Positions 5,369 to 6,603 of a stretch of DNA of 6,603 nucleotides are shown here, in pieces. The notes under the pieces are model-generated. The model did not search any database. It saw only the letters and a list, made by a program, of their open reading frames with translations, and was not told the origin of the DNA. This stretch comes from an uncultured Erysipelotrichaceae bacterium (lineage in GTDB: Bacteria > Bacillota_I > Bacilli_A > Erysipelotrichales > Coprobacillaceae), in assembly GCA_900317015.1 (NCBI GenBank), contig ONFH01000028.1, positions 1 through 6,603 of the forward strand. The letters are read 5' to 3'. A program made the translations under genes and the position numbers. Positions within the stretch are counted from its first letter, which is position 1. Every line of letters starts with the position of its first letter.

Positions 5369-6177
5369 ATGAGATCTTAACAATGTTTAGCTATGGCTTT
5401 ATCGTCCGTGCTTTTGTGAGCGGCTTGCTGATTTCTTTATGTGCTTCCCTGCTTGGGGTGACGTTAGTTTTACGTAATAATGCCATGATCAGTGATGGGC
5501 TTTCCCATGTTTCATTTGGTGCCTTTGCGATTGCAGCTGTCTTTGGTCTGACACCATTATATGTGGCCATTCCGGCGGCCATCATTGCTTCCATTATGAT
5601 CCTGCGCTTAAATGAAGGAAAGCTTCATGGTGACAGTGCGATCGCCATCTTATCATCAAGTGCGTTAGCCATTGGGGTGACGGCTATTTCTATTGGCAGT
5701 GGCGTCAATGTCGATCTGAATGCTTACTTATTCGGCTCGATTCTTTCCATCTCGCAAAGTGATATGATCGTATCGATCATTGTCTGCGCCATCGTCATGG
5801 CTTTATATGTCTTCTCTTATAATCGTATCTTTGCTTTGACATTTGATCGTGACTTTGCCAAGAGTACTGGTATGAAGACAGATCGTTATGATCTGATCTT
5901 AGCGGCTTTAGCATCTGTCGTGATCGTAATGGGTATGCGTATGATGGGGGCTTTGTTAATCTCTAGTTTAACGATCTTCCCAACGATCACATCTCGCTAT
6001 TTAGCGCATTCTTATAAAGGTGTGATCTGTACCAGTGTTGTTGTTTCACTGATCTGTTTTGTGATCGGTCTTGTGCTTTCTTATGTTTACTCTCTACCAA
6101 CCGGTGCAATGATCGTGATCGTCAATCTGATCGTTCTGCTTTGTGCAATGCTCTTTAGTACTATTTCTAAAAAATAA
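5365..6177 (+). CDS. znuB: Zinc ABC transporter permease ZnuB (ABC-3 family)
   Basis: The membrane channel of the importer, of the ABC-3 (ZnuB/TroC/MntB) family. Started at ATG 5365 it has 270 residues, and hydrophobic segments fill most of the chain, consistent with the usual seven to nine membrane helices: about 12-36, 49-61, 64-82, 92-111, 133-150, 177-190, 194-209, 220-242 and 247-266. Family marks are NAMISDGLSHVSFGAFAI (39-56), LFGSIL (122-127), the cytoplasmic coupling stretch FDRDFAKSTG (160-169), MMGALLISSLTIFP (193-206) and LPTGAMIVIVN (244-254). The ATGA overlap with znuC implies coupled, roughly equal synthesis. Metal choice cannot be read from the permease. Zinc is assigned from operon context. 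No strong terminator follows, so some transcripts may continue into the next gene. Confidence 0.94.
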   Translation: MNEILTMFSYGFIVRAFVSGLLISLCASLLGVTLVLRNNAMISDGLSHVSFGAFAIAAVFGLTPLYVAIPAAIIASIMILRLNEGKLHGDSAIAILSSSALAIGVTAISIGSGVNVDLNAYLFGSILSISQSDMIVSIIVCAIVMALYVFSYNRIFALTFDRDFAKSTGMKTDRYDLILAALASVVIVMGMRMMGALLISSLTIFPTITSRYLAHSYKGVICTSVVVSLICFVIGLVLSYVYSLPTGAMIVIVNLIVLLCAMLFSTISKK

Positions 6178-6185
6178 CTAGTATT

Positions 6186-6214
6186 TTCCAACATTTGAGA
6201 TTACTATATATAAA
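6186..6214 (+). promoter_or_regulatory. Weak candidate promoter for the final gene
   Basis: TATAAA (6209-6214) lies in an AT-rich stretch with a poor -35-like TTCCAA 17 bases upstream. AT-rich sequence makes chance matches common. The alternative is readthrough from znuB, which ends 65 bases before the next start. No TTGCAA palindrome is present here. Confidence 0.3.
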
Positions 6215-6242
6215 GAAATAGTTATCCAAGGAGGTAGAGTGC

Positions 6243-6581
6243 ATGCTTGTTAATCAGAATGTCAAAACAAAACTTGCTAAGGAAGTGACTTGTTTTGATG
6301 TCAAAAATAAGAAATATAAAATGATGATCGAGATTGACTTTACGGAATACAATCCACTACAGTTCGCTTATTCATTACTTGATCAGTGGATCAAGGCAAC
6401 GATCCATCAGAAGACGATCTTCCCTGAAGAAGCTGCTAGCATGGTTTATGAAAAGATGTTACAGATGACCAAGGAAGAAGGACATGACTGTCCTTTCGTC
6501 GTTAGTATTTCCACCGTTAAAAATCGTGAAAACTTCAATGTGTCTGTTACATTAGAACACAAAAAAGGAACAAACTATTAG
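6243..6581 (+). CDS. Small conserved-looking protein of unknown function
   Basis: I do not recognise this 112-residue protein. It is a confident gene: a perfect AAGGAGGT lies seven bases before the ATG, codon use matches its neighbours and a probable terminator follows. It has no signal peptide or membrane segment and should be cytoplasmic. The layout is strand-like (VTCFDVKNKKYKMMIEIDF, 15-33), helical (FAYSLLDQWIKATIHQ, 41-56, and PEEAASMVYEKMLQMTKEEG, 61-80), then strands (PFVVSISTV, 84-92, and FNVSVTLEH, 98-106). This alpha/beta pattern is faintly reminiscent of tunnelling-fold (pterin-type) subunits, but no catalytic signature is visible, so I do not assign it. C17, H55, H81 and C83 could bind metal, which is only speculation prompted by the adjacent zinc operon. 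Confidence 0.85.
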   Translation: MLVNQNVKTKLAKEVTCFDVKNKKYKMMIEIDFTEYNPLQFAYSLLDQWIKATIHQKTIFPEEAASMVYEKMLQMTKEEGHDCPFVVSISTVKNRENFNVSVTLEHKKGTNY

Positions 6582-6603
6582 AAAAAAGCGTGAGCAAATT
6601 TGC
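6582..6603 (+). terminator. Left arm of a probable terminator, cut by the window end
   Basis: Immediately after the last stop come AAAAAA, then GCGTGAGCAAA, and the window ends in TTTGC. GCAAATTTGC (6594-6603) is self-complementary and could be the hairpin tip. The expected continuation would be TCACGC followed by a T-run. Confidence 0.55.

Noticed and set aside
5391..5594. Minus-strand open frame opposite the 5' part of znuB
   Set aside because: It is an antisense shadow of a clear membrane protein gene.
6171..6187. AAAATA/TATTTT hairpin at the znuB stop as a terminator
   Set aside because: The stem is six A/T pairs only and there is no following T-run, so it is too weak to call.

Overview
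The window reads as a chromosomal segment of a low-to-moderate GC Gram-positive bacterium. Shine-Dalgarno sites are strong (AAGGAG, GGAGG), promoters are of the extended -10 TGnTATAAT type, GTG and TTG starts occur, and the solute-binding protein is a lipoprotein. The protein styles (DRFP-type metal-binding protein, stand-alone LytTR domain, small secreted beta-barrel-like protein) suggest a gut Firmicute, perhaps of the Erysipelotrichia. That placement is an inference from protein character and not from a marker gene.

Left part (1-2550): the 3' end of a gene for an Ala/Lys/Glu-rich, probably exported protein ends at a clear intrinsic terminator. An extended -10 promoter then drives glmM (phosphoglucosamine mutase, peptidoglycan precursor supply) and a GNAT acetyltransferase whose start codon overlaps the glmM stop. 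A long hairpin closes this unit and probably serves the convergent gene as well.

Middle (2551-3300): two small putative DNA-binding proteins are divergently transcribed, an XRE-like helix-turn-helix protein on the minus strand and a stand-alone LytTR domain on the plus strand. They share a region of about 90 bp that holds a perfect 8-4-8 inverted repeat.

Right part (3300-6177): a four-gene zinc-uptake operon, zur-znuA-znuC-znuB. It starts with a Fur-family regulator, and all three internal junctions are 4-base overlaps. Two 17-bp palindromes of the form TTGCAA-N5-TTGCA(A/T) flank the promoter core, one over the -35 and one just after the -10. This is the layout expected if the regulator represses its own operon when zinc is sufficient. 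The motif does not resemble the Zur or AdcR boxes known to me. The regulator would control transcription, ZnuA would capture the metal outside the membrane, ZnuB would form the channel and ZnuC would supply ATP hydrolysis.

The last gene (6243-6581) encodes a 112-residue protein I do not recognise. It is followed by what looks like the left arm of a terminator cut by the window edge. Most of the window is ordinary core genome. The parts most worth a second look are the candidate Zur operators, the ZnuA variant lacking the usual third histidine, and the XRE/LytTR pair.
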